Of a stretch of DNA of 64,000 nucleotides, positions 9,125 to 17,762 are shown piece after piece (the stretch's first letter is position 1; every line of letters starts with the position of its first letter). Source of the DNA: Proteiniborus sp. MB09-C3 (lineage in GTDB: Bacteria; Bacillota; Clostridia; Tissierellales; Proteiniboraceae). The notes under the pieces are model-generated. The model saw nothing but the letters and a program-made list of their open reading frames with translations, did not search any database and was not told the origin of the DNA. The position numbers and the translations under genes are program-made. The DNA lies in contig NZ_CP127161.1 in assembly GCF_030263895.1 (NCBI RefSeq), forward strand, positions 868,001 through 932,000. The letters run 5' to 3'.

Positions 9125-9268
9125 TCTTATCACTATTTAAACACAAAAGAAAGTAGAAATAGCTTAATAACTGTAAAGATAATCATAAGTATTCATGTAC
9201 TAATTTCAGTAGATGCTTGGAAATGGACTTGATGAAGTTGATTATATTTATATAATTATAAATTATAG

Positions 9269-9297
9269 TTGTATTTTTTATTCCAGTTTAGTACAAT
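9269..9297 (+). promoter_or_regulatory. Candidate sigma-A promoter for rsgA
   Basis: TTGTAT (9269-9274), 17-bp spacer, TACAAT (9292-9297). It lies about 215 bp upstream of rsgA, implying a long leader that contains the hairpin at 9467-9490. No other gene candidate lies between. Confidence 0.45.
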
Positions 9298-9466
9298 ATA
9301 GGAGTAATATAGCTTTCAATTTGATTTCGGAAGGGGCTGATTAAATTATGGCAAAGATGGATATGGTGGTGGATCAATAATTTAATACTTGAGTATACAT
9401 TTGAACCATGCTTTTTTTGTGTACTCTATGAAAAAACAACCCTTTTGTAAATACTGTATAAACAGG

Positions 9467-9490
9467 ACTTGTCGATGGGCAAGTTTTTTT
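9467..9490 (+). terminator. Small terminator-like hairpin in the rsgA leader
   Basis: ACTTGTC (9467-9473) pairs with GGCAAGT (9478-9484), including one G-U pair, with a 4-nt loop and a run of T residues at 9484-9490, only 21 bp before the rsgA start. It has the form of a short intrinsic terminator or attenuator. The surrounding frame is open into rsgA but has no ribosome binding site of its own. Confidence 0.4.
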
Positions 9491-9511
9491 ATGCAAAAAA
9501 TTGGAGGTAAT

Positions 9512-10561
9512 ATGGTGAGATTTAAAGAAAATTATAAGAATGAAACGATTTTGACAAGAGAAAAAAATAAATTAATTATAGCGCGTGTCAGCGAAGTACA
9601 GAGAGAATTATTCAAAGTACTATGTAAATATGGAGAAACAAATGCAAGATTAAAAGGTGCTTTTTATAAAGATAAAACGAATATAGAGTATCCTGTAGTA
9701 GGAGACTACGTTCTTTTACAATATAATGAAAATGGGAATTCTTTAATTGAGGAAATATGTGAACGAAAGAGTTCTTTTTCTAGAACAGATTTTTCAGGAC
9801 ATGCTGCTGGATATGTTAAAACAGTGAAAGAGCAGGTCATAGCAGCTAATTTCGATTATGTATTTATTCTTTCATCTTTGAATCATGATTTTAATTTGAA
9901 TAGAATAACAAGATATATTAGTGTGGCTTTGCAAAGTGGCGGAAAACCGATAGTTATTTTGACAAAAGCAGATGAATGTGATGATCCAAATGCTTATATA
10001 GAGCAAGTGAAAAGCATATCAGAAAAAGCTGATGTTTTAGCTATTAGTGCCAAAACTGGATATGGAATGACACAGTTGAATGTGTATATGCAAGCAGGGA
10101 AAACTATAGTCTTTTTAGGATCTTCTGGTGTAGGGAAATCGACACTTGTAAATGCAATTGCAGGGGAAGATATTATGGTGGTAAGTGAGATACGTGAAAA
10201 TGATTCTAAAGGACGACATACGACAACTCATAGACAGTTGATTGAGCTTGCTTCAGGAGTAATTGTTATTGATACTCCAGGAATTAGGGAACTTGGAATT
10301 TGGGATGCTGAAGATGGCATAAACGATACGTTTTCAGATGTAATTCAGCTTTTTGCTAAATGTAAATATCGTAACTGTAGCCATAGCAAGGAGCCAGGAT
10401 GTGCAGTAAATCAAGCAATTGAAGAGGGGATACTTTCCAGAGAGAGATGGAAAACATATTGTCAGCTGTCAAATGAAAATGAATGGGGAAAAAATAAAGC
10501 AGTATATACTAAAAAAGAGAAATTGGCAAATAAGATAAAAGGGGGAAAAAATAGAAGATGA
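9512..10561 (+). CDS. rsgA: Ribosome small-subunit-dependent GTPase RsgA (YjeQ/YloQ)
   Basis: 349 residues. An N-terminal OB fold (~1-75) is followed by a circularly permuted GTPase with G4 (LTKAD) ahead of G1 (GSSGVGKST), a G2 region rich in Thr (GRHTTTHRQL) and G3 (DTPG). The C-terminal zinc knuckle is CKYRNCSHSKEPGC. RsgA matures the 30S subunit by checking the decoding centre and releasing late assembly factors. GGAGGT precedes ATG 9512; the adjacent GTG 9515 is also possible. An upstream in-frame ATG at 9389 has no RBS and would add an uncharacteristic Cys-rich leader. The stop overlaps the next gene by 4 bp. Confidence 0.95.
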   Translation: MVRFKENYKNETILTREKNKLIIARVSEVQRELFKVLCKYGETNARLKGAFYKDKTNIEYPVVGDYVLLQYNENGNSLIEEICERKSSFSRTDFSGHAAGYVKTVKEQVIAANFDYVFILSSLNHDFNLNRITRYISVALQSGGKPIVILTKADECDDPNAYIEQVKSISEKADVLAISAKTGYGMTQLNVYMQAGKTIVFLGSSGVGKSTLVNAIAGEDIMVVSEIRENDSKGRHTTTHRQLIELASGVIVIDTPGIRELGIWDAEDGINDTFSDVIQLFAKCKYRNCSHSKEPGCAVNQAIEEGILSRERWKTYCQLSNENEWGKNKAVYTKKEKLANKIKGGKNRR

Positions 10562-11535
10562 AATTTCAAAATATGGAACCAAGACATGTAAAAGAAGCAC
10601 TTGCATTAGCACTTGAAGAATATGGTATAGAGTGTACAAAATGTCCGCAATTAATAAAGCGAAGCTTTGAAAAAGAATTGGAGGCTATCATTCAAAGATT
10701 ATTTAGAAATAAGTATGGAAAAGTAGCTGTTGAAAATGGAAAGGTTATTGGATACTTAGCATTTGAAGAACCTCGGGATGGATTTCATGGGAATGTAAAA
10801 GGTGCATTTTCGCCATTAGGAGGAAGTGCATTTGCAGGTGATAATAGAGATATGCTTGCTTCAAAACTACTACAAGAAGTTACAGCAGACTTGGTTGCCG
10901 ATGGGATATGTAGTTTTGCATTAAGCAGATATGCTCATGATGAAGAAGTTGGCAGATCTTTGGTCATGAACGGATTTGGTATTAGGTGTAGTGATGCCAT
11001 TATGAAGCTGAGCTTTCGTACCAAAATAAGTGATTTTAATGAAGACATTAGATTTCAAGAGCTAGTGAAAGATGATAAAAAAGAAATATCAAGATTAAAA
11101 AAAGAACTGATAAAGCATTTGTGCAGTGCACCAACATTTTTTCCCGCAAATATAGCTCATTATGATAATTGGTTTGAAAACGACAGGATTCGAGTGTTTG
11201 TAGCAAAAGAAAATAATAGAGTTATTGGATATATGTCATTGGATACAGAGGCAGAAACCTTTGTTTCTGAGAGCGATAATATCTATAACATTTGTGGAGC
11301 ATATGTTGATAAAGAATATAGGAATAAAGGTATTGCACAACAATTGTTAGAGCATCTTTGTGAAATTTCGGAGAGAGAAGGAAAGGAGTACCTAGGAGTT
11401 GATTGTGAAACATTGAATCCTACTGCTCTTAGATTTTGGGGTAAATATTTTGAAAATTATACATACGGCTATGCCAGAAGAATTGATGAAAGAGTGCTTG
11501 GCTACGATAAATATCTAGAAAATGAATGGAATTAG
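10558..11535 (+). CDS. Tandem-GNAT acetyltransferase
   Basis: 325 residues with two GNAT folds. The first (~1-150) is degenerate in the acetyl-CoA loop. The second (~160-320) carries VIGYMSLD and the classic pyrophosphate-binding segment YVDKEYRNKGIAQQLLEHL, followed by GVDCETLNPTALRFW. It should transfer an acetyl group from acetyl-CoA to an amine; the substrate is unknown. The ATG overlaps the rsgA stop in ATGA, so the two are translationally coupled. No functional link to ribosome maturation is evident beyond co-transcription. Confidence 0.87.
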   Translation: MKFQNMEPRHVKEALALALEEYGIECTKCPQLIKRSFEKELEAIIQRLFRNKYGKVAVENGKVIGYLAFEEPRDGFHGNVKGAFSPLGGSAFAGDNRDMLASKLLQEVTADLVADGICSFALSRYAHDEEVGRSLVMNGFGIRCSDAIMKLSFRTKISDFNEDIRFQELVKDDKKEISRLKKELIKHLCSAPTFFPANIAHYDNWFENDRIRVFVAKENNRVIGYMSLDTEAETFVSESDNIYNICGAYVDKEYRNKGIAQQLLEHLCEISEREGKEYLGVDCETLNPTALRFWGKYFENYTYGYARRIDERVLGYDKYLENEWN

Positions 11536-11629
11536 TTATCTATGTTATATGGCAAACCTTTCATAATGACAAATTATTTTCCAACTAAGAAGTGATTATT
11601 TTTAATATAATAAAAAGATAATCGTAAAG

Positions 11630-11789
11630 ACACGTTCAAATTTTATGGCCACTGAAAAAAGCTGTTTTTTGTTTGTCATTCTGAGACGTAGTCGAAGAAT
11701 CTTATGTTTTCAATGCATGAGAGATCCTTTGTTGACACTCAAGATGACAAAAAGGATTTTTTCAGTGGCCTCTCAAGTTTTGGGCGTGT
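11630..11789. repeat. Inverted-repeat (MITE-like) element
   Basis: Perfect 14-bp inverted repeats (GGCCACTGAAAAAA at 11647-11660; complement at 11757-11770) enclose about 96 bp that itself contains partly self-complementary GTCATTCTGAG- and GAAGAATC-type segments, a motif common in small dispersed palindromic repeats of bacteria. Weaker pairing extends out to ACACG (11630-11634) and CGTGT (11785-11789), after which T residues follow. There is no coding capacity. RNA from it would fold into one long hairpin. Confidence 0.65.
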
Positions 11790-11960
11790 TTTTTTGTTGA
11801 TCAGAAGAGATAAGACTATATAGGTTATTTATAACTTATTACTCATTAATATAATCTATCTATTAGATAGAAGGAAAATCCTTAATATGATAGAATACTA
11901 ACGTATAATAGAAGGAAAATACAAGCTTTAAGGTCTAATCACCAATAGCTCGATTATTAT
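11779..11960 (+). repeat. Divergent direct repeat, copy A (left of lgt)
   Basis: About 180 bp recurring at 13040-13218 on the other side of lgt, clearly alignable by eye over its whole length. Shared landmarks include ATCAGAAGA, TATAGGTTAT, TATTAGA(T)AGAAGGAAAAT, AACGTATAAT and AATACAAGCTTTA. It has no ORF. It begins at the right end of the MITE-like element. Confidence 0.7.
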
Positions 11961-12168
11961 TACAAAAACTCTGCGAAGAAAATTGTATCCCCGACGTTGT
12001 GAAGTTTAGCCCTATATGGTTGATACCCAAAAAAGTAAAGAAACCCGATGACGGGAGGCTCAAAGAAAATAAAAAAGTTGAAACAGTTTTATTATTACTC
12101 AGTTTTACGAGTAGACGAACGCACCATAATCCTAACAAGTATTGGCATTTTGAGGGAGGAGTTTAAAT

Positions 12169-12924
12169 TTGTACAATGATATATTAAAGATTGGTTTCAT
12201 TACAATTCGTGGTTATGGGCTAATGATAGCCATAGGTATAATCTGTGCTTTCCTGTTAGCTGAAAAACGGGCCAAAAAGCGTGGTCTCAATATAGACGTT
12301 TTATATAGCTTAGGGTTGATAGCTCTTATTTTTGGCTTTGTCGGAGCTAAGGTACTTTATTGCATAGTCGAAATAGAACAGATATTAAAAAATCCTGCAA
12401 TGATTTTTTCTGGAAGCGGATTTGTGGTGTATGGTGGCATTGTTGCAGGTTTAATAGCGGCAATTTTTTATTGCAAGAAAAAGGATGTCAAGTTTTTGCA
12501 GTACTTTGATTTGGTTGCTCCATCTATTGCTATTGCACAGGGCTTTGGAAGAATAGGATGTTTTCTTGCTGGTTGCTGTTATGGCAGAGAAACAGATTGT
12601 GCTATTGGTATCGTGTTTCGTCATTCAGCGATAGCACCCAATAACATCAAGCTTTTTCCAACGCAAATCATGTCAAGTGTGGGAGATTTTTTAATAGCGT
12701 TTATCTTGCTGCTATATGCAAAGAATGACCGAACCACGGGCAAAGTCGGTACTTTATATCTTATCCTTTACAGTATTGGACGTTTCATAATTGAATTTTT
12801 TAGAAGCGATGAAAGAGGGGCAATTGGAATCTTATCGACATCACAGTTTATTGCACTTATTGTCTTAGTGGTCGGACTTATAATGTTTGTTCCAAAAAAG
12901 CTTCCGTGGAAAAAAAACTCGTAG
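12169..12924 (+). CDS. lgt: Prolipoprotein diacylglyceryl transferase family protein (Lgt), accessory type
   Basis: 251 residues, about seven membrane segments. Family landmarks are IRGYGLMIAIGI, FVVYGGIVAGL (HGGL-like), QGFGRIGCFLAGCCYGRE with the essential Arg, and a final IIEFFRSDERG. Lgt attaches diacylglycerol from phosphatidylglycerol to the lipobox Cys of preprolipoproteins, several of which are encoded in this window. The Cys-rich GCFLAGCCYG loop replaces the usual GNFINxE of housekeeping Lgt, suggesting an accessory paralogue. The TTG start follows GGGAGGAG by 7 bp. The gene is isolated between two copies of a ~180-bp repeat. Confidence 0.85.
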   Translation: MYNDILKIGFITIRGYGLMIAIGIICAFLLAEKRAKKRGLNIDVLYSLGLIALIFGFVGAKVLYCIVEIEQILKNPAMIFSGSGFVVYGGIVAGLIAAIFYCKKKDVKFLQYFDLVAPSIAIAQGFGRIGCFLAGCCYGRETDCAIGIVFRHSAIAPNNIKLFPTQIMSSVGDFLIAFILLLYAKNDRTTGKVGTLYLILYSIGRFIIEFFRSDERGAIGILSTSQFIALIVLVVGLIMFVPKKLPWKKNS

Positions 12925-13039
12925 AAATATAGTGAAGGGAAAGCAAAAAGTTTGAAACACTTCTAGGTTTAACAGTAGTTGTAGACTATATGTAAGTCTT
13001 TAGCAGATTTCAAAACATTTATTTTATATTATATCGAAT

Positions 13040-13218
13040 CTTGGGTGTGCTCTTTCGTCAATCAGAAGAAAAAAAGAATATATAGGTTATCTATGATCTA
13101 CAAATTATCAATAGAAAACATCTATTAGAAGGAAAATTCTTTAAATGATAAAATAATAACGTATAATGGAAGAAAAATACAAGCTTTAGGACCTAGCCAC
13201 CAATAATTAAATTATTAT
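13040..13218 (+). repeat. Divergent direct repeat, copy B (right of lgt)
   Basis: Counterpart of 11779-11960. It keeps GTATAATGG with AAGAAAAATACAAGCTTTAGG and ends in AATTAAATTATTAT, then an imperfect stem CCTAG...CTAGG (about 13192-13235). It lies directly upstream of the corrinoid cluster and could contain its promoter. The remaining non-coding sequence between lgt and this copy (12925-13039) shows nothing recognisable. Confidence 0.65.
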
Positions 13219-13285
13219 CTAGAGTGACTAGGCTTTAGACATTTTATAGGCTCTAATTATTTAAAAATGATTTGAGGGAATTTAT

Positions 13286-14155
13286 ATGAGTAAAATTACT
13301 GATTTTCAGTGTACCTATGACTATACCACAGGTATTGGCAGCATATTTAAAGAAAATACTGATTTGAAATTTCCAGAGGCATACAAAGAATGGGAAGCTA
13401 TGACACAATTAGCTATTGCTATAAAAGAGCGTGATAATGCTAAATTTTGTGAGCTTCCTTTCTGTCATACCCTTGAGGCAGAGGCTTTGGGCGGAATCAT
13501 AAATTATGGAGATGAGAATATTGGGCCAAGGGTTAAGGAGTATATATGCACTACTGCCGAAGAACTGTTAAGGCTGCCAGAGATAGATTTTACAAAAGGA
13601 AGGATTGCAGAGGTTCTGAAAGCCTGCAGGTATTTAAGAGAAAAAGGAGAGGATATAATTTTATATGTGTCGGGACCTTTTACAATATTAAATACCTTGA
13701 TGGATGCAATACATATTTTTAAGATATTAAAGAAGAATCCGGAAGCCATGCATAGGATATTTGAAAAGCTTCAAAATGAAATATTGCGTTTTATAGAGGA
13801 AGCACTAAAATCAGGAGTAAACATGATAAGCTATGGAGATTCCACGGGAGGATTAAATATATTGGGGCCTAAGCTTTCTGAAGAAGTGGTGGAGAGGTTT
13901 ACTTATCCCTTATGTAAAAGGGTTGAGGATATCTTGGAGGATAGAGCAATTATGCTGCTTTGTCCCAAAACTGCTCTTGCATTATTGGGAACAGAAAAGG
14001 CTGTCTGGAAAGACATAAATATAGGTAAGACTGTTAGATACCTAGATGGCTGTAAAAGAATTATTGGCAAAGCTAAATTTACCGGGCAGATGTGCGCTAA
14101 AAATAGGAGCCTTGAATTAAAAAATGGAATTATAAAGGCTATTGATTTGCTTTAA
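13286..14155 (+). CDS. UroD/MtaA-like protein with altered zinc site
   Basis: 289 residues resembling the uroporphyrinogen-decarboxylase superfamily used by corrinoid methyltransferases: LPFCHTLEAEALGG near 57-70, ILYVSGPFTIL, ISYGDSTGGLNILGPKLSEE. It is about 50 residues shorter than its neighbours at 14885 and 17763. Where those have the zinc motif HxC, this protein has L224-L-C226; the distal Cys (C270) remains. Loss of the His suggests reduced or changed methyl-transfer activity, or a structural role. ATG 13286 is preceded by GAGGG. It is first in the corrinoid cluster, directly after repeat copy B. Confidence 0.75.
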   Translation: MSKITDFQCTYDYTTGIGSIFKENTDLKFPEAYKEWEAMTQLAIAIKERDNAKFCELPFCHTLEAEALGGIINYGDENIGPRVKEYICTTAEELLRLPEIDFTKGRIAEVLKACRYLREKGEDIILYVSGPFTILNTLMDAIHIFKILKKNPEAMHRIFEKLQNEILRFIEEALKSGVNMISYGDSTGGLNILGPKLSEEVVERFTYPLCKRVEDILEDRAIMLLCPKTALALLGTEKAVWKDINIGKTVRYLDGCKRIIGKAKFTGQMCAKNRSLELKNGIIKAIDLL

Positions 14156-14212
14156 ATTGAACATTTGTCTTGAAAATAAAAAATAGCTGCCATATAGAAT
14201 GGAGTGAAAATA

Positions 14213-14869
14213 ATGACAATATCAAAGGAAAGCTTATTAAAGAAATTATCTGATGCTGTGGTTAATATGGAGGATGAAGAGGTTGTTGAAATTTGCAATG
14301 AGTATATTGAAGCAGGATATCCAGCATTTGACGGAATTATGGAGGGGCTTGTCGATGGAATGAACAGAGCAAGCCAGTTGTATGAGGAAGAAGAATATTT
14401 CGTTACGGATATATTGCTTTGCTCTGATGCAATGTACGAGGGCCTATCTATACTGAGGCCTCATCTTCCAGAAAGCGAGCTGAATAAAGAAAGGCTAAAG
14501 GGTGTAATTGGAGTAGTTGAGGGAGATACCCATGATATAGGTAAAAATATAGTTAAAATTATGCTGGAAACAGCTGGCTTTGAAATGTACGACCTGGGTA
14601 GGGATGTTCCATTGCAGAGCTTTGTAGATAAAGCTATAGATGTCAATGCTTCCTTTGTATGTCTGTCAACTCTGATGACAACAACCATGGCAGGAATGGA
14701 AACAGTTGTAAATCTATTGAGGGAGGCTGGAATCAGAGGACAGGTAAAGGTAGTAATAGGCGGTGGACCAATTTCAAAAAAGTTTGCAGATACTATAGGT
14801 GCAGACGGTTATTCTCCAAATGCTGTTAAAGCTGTTAAATTAGTAAAAAATCTGCTTAATATAGCATAG
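14213..14869 (+). CDS. Corrinoid (B12-binding) protein, MtbC/MttC type
   Basis: 218 residues. An N-terminal four-helix cap domain (~1-90, with YEEEEYFVTDILLCSDAMYEG) is followed by a Rossmann B12-binding domain carrying GDTHDIGKN, the DxHxxG motif with the axial His at residue 107, and ending VVIGGGPISKKFADTIGADGY. It carries the methyl group between the substrate-specific methyltransferase and the acceptor. ATG 14213 is chosen because GGAG at 14201 is spaced correctly; an in-frame GTG at 14204 overlaps that site. It sits between two UroD-type genes and 1 kb upstream of the reductive activator. Confidence 0.93.
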   Translation: MTISKESLLKKLSDAVVNMEDEEVVEICNEYIEAGYPAFDGIMEGLVDGMNRASQLYEEEEYFVTDILLCSDAMYEGLSILRPHLPESELNKERLKGVIGVVEGDTHDIGKNIVKIMLETAGFEMYDLGRDVPLQSFVDKAIDVNASFVCLSTLMTTTMAGMETVVNLLREAGIRGQVKVVIGGGPISKKFADTIGADGYSPNAVKAVKLVKNLLNIA

Positions 14870-14884
14870 AATAGGAGGGTATTT

Positions 14885-15901
14885 ATGCTATTACCTAAAG
14901 CACGGTTAAGGAGAGTACTAAATGGAGAAGAGGTTGACAGGCCGCCATGTATATGTCCTGGTGGCATGATGAATATGGTAACTAAGGAGTTAATAGAAAA
15001 AGTAGGTTCAGGCTTTCCAAAGGCTCATATGGATTCTGTGATGATGGCTGACTTAGCAGCTGAAGTTTATGAAACAGGATGCTTTGAGAACTATGGAGTG
15101 CCATTTTGTATGACCATTGAAGCAGAAGGATTTGGGGCCAAGATTGATATGGGAACAGGTATCAGTGAGCCCCATGTTGTTGAATACATAATTAATTCTG
15201 TCAAGGAATGGAGAGAAATTCCCCGATTTAGTCATAGGCAAGGAAGGGGAAGGGTAGTATTGGATGCAATTAAACTTCTGAAGGAAAGGAATAGCAATGT
15301 GCCTATTATAGGCAATCTAACTGGACCTATGAGTACGGCCAGCTCTATAATTGAGCCTGTAGTCTTTTATAAGGAGTTAAGAAAAGCCAATAAGGAAGCT
15401 CATGAACTTATGACCTTTATCACGGATCAGCTAATATCTTTTGCTGAAGGGCAAATAGAGGCTGGTGCTGATATGATAGCAATTTCCGATCCTAGTGGTA
15501 CTGGAGAAATTCTAGGACCTAAGCTGTTTGATGAGTTCACTGTAGCTTATATAAACAAGATCATTGATAGTGTAAAAAAAGCAGGTATTCCGACTATCGT
15601 ACATATATGTGGTCAAATGAAGAATGTCTATACTCAGTTAAATAAACTTAAAAGTGATGTCATAAGCTTTGATTCCATAGTCAATATGAAGGAAGCAAGG
15701 GAAAACCTGCCAGATAGACTGCTAATGGGAAATGTTAGTACCTATGCAATTGAGTTTGGAGATCCTAGAAAAATTGCAGAACTAACAAAAAAATGTGCTA
15801 AAGACGGAGCCAATATAGTATCTCCAGCATGTGGATTGGGGATGAAATCTCCTCTAAAAAATGTAATGTCAATGTTGGAAGCTTTAGAAAAGGAGCTGTA
15901 G
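14885..15901 (+). CDS. UroD-family corrinoid methyltransferase (MtaA/CmuA type)
   Basis: 338 residues, TIM-barrel UroD fold. Start LRRVLNGEEVDRPPCICPGG; mid-region NLTGPMSTASSIIEP; ADMIAISDPSGTGEILGPKL. The zinc site is complete: H240-x-C242 in IVHICGQMK and C316 in SPACGLGM. Such enzymes move methyl groups between a corrinoid protein and a thiol (coenzyme M, tetrahydrofolate-linked systems) or remove methyl groups from O- or N-methylated substrates, as OdmB-like and CmuA-like members do. It begins 15 bp after the corrinoid protein gene with GGAGGG, so the two are co-translated and probably act together. Confidence 0.88.
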   Translation: MLLPKARLRRVLNGEEVDRPPCICPGGMMNMVTKELIEKVGSGFPKAHMDSVMMADLAAEVYETGCFENYGVPFCMTIEAEGFGAKIDMGTGISEPHVVEYIINSVKEWREIPRFSHRQGRGRVVLDAIKLLKERNSNVPIIGNLTGPMSTASSIIEPVVFYKELRKANKEAHELMTFITDQLISFAEGQIEAGADMIAISDPSGTGEILGPKLFDEFTVAYINKIIDSVKKAGIPTIVHICGQMKNVYTQLNKLKSDVISFDSIVNMKEARENLPDRLLMGNVSTYAIEFGDPRKIAELTKKCAKDGANIVSPACGLGMKSPLKNVMSMLEALEKEL

Positions 15902-15908
15902 TTCATAG

Positions 15909-17699
15909 ATGCCTAATATTTTTATACATAACAAGAATAAAAACATCGAATATATACCAAATGAAAATTTAATGCAGATTTTAATAGAGAATGATGTATT
16001 TGTTGATAATCCTTGTAATGGAAATGGATTCTGTGGAAAATGCAAAATAAAATTACTTGAAGGTGAGCTTCCTCAAATGTCAGAAACAGAAGGTAGATTT
16101 TTAAGACAAGAGGAGATTGCCGACGGTATCAGACTTTCTTGTCTTGTAATTCCTAATAAAGATATAACTATAGAGGTTTTGCAAAGGGAAGGGAAGCATG
16201 AGATACTTGAAAAGGGCTATATGCCACATTTTAACTTTAAGCCTACAATTAAAAAGATTCTCAAGGAGATAGTTAAGCCCACTCTTAACAGGCAAATAGC
16301 CTATGAGGACTCTTTATGCGAAGCCTTTGAGATTGACAGCATCAACTGGAGATTATTAGAACAGCTGGATATCTCCTATGGAAAGGTAACTGGCATATTT
16401 TATGATGAAGAATTAATTGATATTGAGACAGGAGATACTACGAATCGTCTTTATGGGGTGGCAGTTGATATTGGAACTACAACTATTGTTGCTGTCCTAA
16501 TAGATATAATAACTGGGAAAGAGCTGGCAACAGCTTCACGACTTAATCCTCAAAAGAAGTATGGGCTGGATGTGTTAACTAGAATTACTTATTCTATAGA
16601 GTATCCAAAGGAGGCTGGAGGAAGGCTTCAGCAGGAGATAGTTGCCGTATTAAATGAAATGATAGAGGATATGAGCATCCAAGTGGGAATAGACAGGGAA
16701 AGTATTTATGAAATCGCTGTTGCAGGGAATACCACCATGCTTCACTTCCTGCTTGGGATAGATGCAGCGACTATTGGTAAGGCTCCCTATTTCCCTATAT
16801 TTATAAAATCAAAAATTCTACATGCTGAAGAGATCGGCTTAAGAGTTAAAAAAAATGCCATACTATATTGTCTTCCATCTGTTTCAGCCTATATTGGTGC
16901 AGATATTGTAGCTGGTGCATATATTTGTCAGCTTCATAGGCTAAAGGAAAATACTTTATTTGTAGATATAGGAACTAATGGGGAAATGATTTTATCAAGT
17001 AATGGCAGACTGTTATCCTGCTCCTGTGCCGCTGGACCAGCTCTTGAGGGAATGAATATTAGCTCAGGTATGAGGGCAGCAGAAGGTGCTATTGAAGATG
17101 TGAGGATCACAGAGGCAGGTTTTGAGCTCAAGGTTATAGGAAATCAGAAGGCTGTTGGAATATGTGGAAGCGGTGTTCTAGCTGCTGTGAAGGAGCTTTT
17201 ACGCGTTGGTCTTGTAAAAAGAGATGGAGCCTTTATAAAAAAAGAGAAGCTAGATGAAGCCGACTATCGTTATGAAATGCTTCAATTGAATGGGACAAAA
17301 CGTGAATTTATTTTGACTAAGCATCCAGAGAAGTTATTGATTACACAAGGAGACCTTCGTCAGGTACAGTTGGCAAAAGGAGCTATACTTTCTGGCTTTC
17401 ATGCATTGCTTAAACAGGCGAATATTGAAATTCAACAGCTGGATAGGATTATGATAGCAGGACAATTTGGTGCTCATCTGCCTTCTGACAGTTTGATAGG
17501 ACTAGGCATCCTGCCTAAGGAGGTAAAGGATAAATTAGTATATGTAGGTAATTCTTCAAAAACTGGAGCTTACATGGCCTTAATGTCTAGTGATACACGA
17601 AGGGAAATGGAAGCCTTGGCAAAGGGAATAGATTATATGGAGCTTGGAGCCTCTGAAGGCTATGAAGAGTTATTTGCTAAATGTCTTATGTTTCCATAA
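15909..17699 (+). CDS. Reductive activator of corrinoid proteins (RACo/RamA-like, DUF4445)
   Basis: 596 residues. An N-terminal [2Fe-2S] ferredoxin domain has Cys36, Cys42, Cys45 and Cys78 (NPCNGNGFCGKC ... RLSC). A linker follows, then an ASKHA-type ATPase region from ~185 (YGVAVDIGTTTIVAVLIDI, VAGNTTMLHFLLG, FVDIGTNGEMIL, GICGSGVLAAVKELL, MIAGQFGAHL). RACo reactivates corrinoid protein accidentally oxidised to Co(II), using ATP and a low-potential electron donor. It lies 7 bp after the zinc-intact methyltransferase and completes the carrier/activator part of the cluster. Confidence 0.92.
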   Translation: MPNIFIHNKNKNIEYIPNENLMQILIENDVFVDNPCNGNGFCGKCKIKLLEGELPQMSETEGRFLRQEEIADGIRLSCLVIPNKDITIEVLQREGKHEILEKGYMPHFNFKPTIKKILKEIVKPTLNRQIAYEDSLCEAFEIDSINWRLLEQLDISYGKVTGIFYDEELIDIETGDTTNRLYGVAVDIGTTTIVAVLIDIITGKELATASRLNPQKKYGLDVLTRITYSIEYPKEAGGRLQQEIVAVLNEMIEDMSIQVGIDRESIYEIAVAGNTTMLHFLLGIDAATIGKAPYFPIFIKSKILHAEEIGLRVKKNAILYCLPSVSAYIGADIVAGAYICQLHRLKENTLFVDIGTNGEMILSSNGRLLSCSCAAGPALEGMNISSGMRAAEGAIEDVRITEAGFELKVIGNQKAVGICGSGVLAAVKELLRVGLVKRDGAFIKKEKLDEADYRYEMLQLNGTKREFILTKHPEKLLITQGDLRQVQLAKGAILSGFHALLKQANIEIQQLDRIMIAGQFGAHLPSDSLIGLGILPKEVKDKLVYVGNSSKTGAYMALMSSDTRREMEALAKGIDYMELGASEGYEELFAKCLMFP

Positions 17700-17762
17700 G
17701 TCAATCTCAACTTGCTGTAGCTTAGGGTAATTTAACTATTAATGGAAGGGAGTGCTTTTTAA

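Noticed and set aside
11935-12138. 67-codon minus-strand frame left of lgt
   Set aside because: No RBS or family features, and it overlaps the repeat copy A and the lgt leader.
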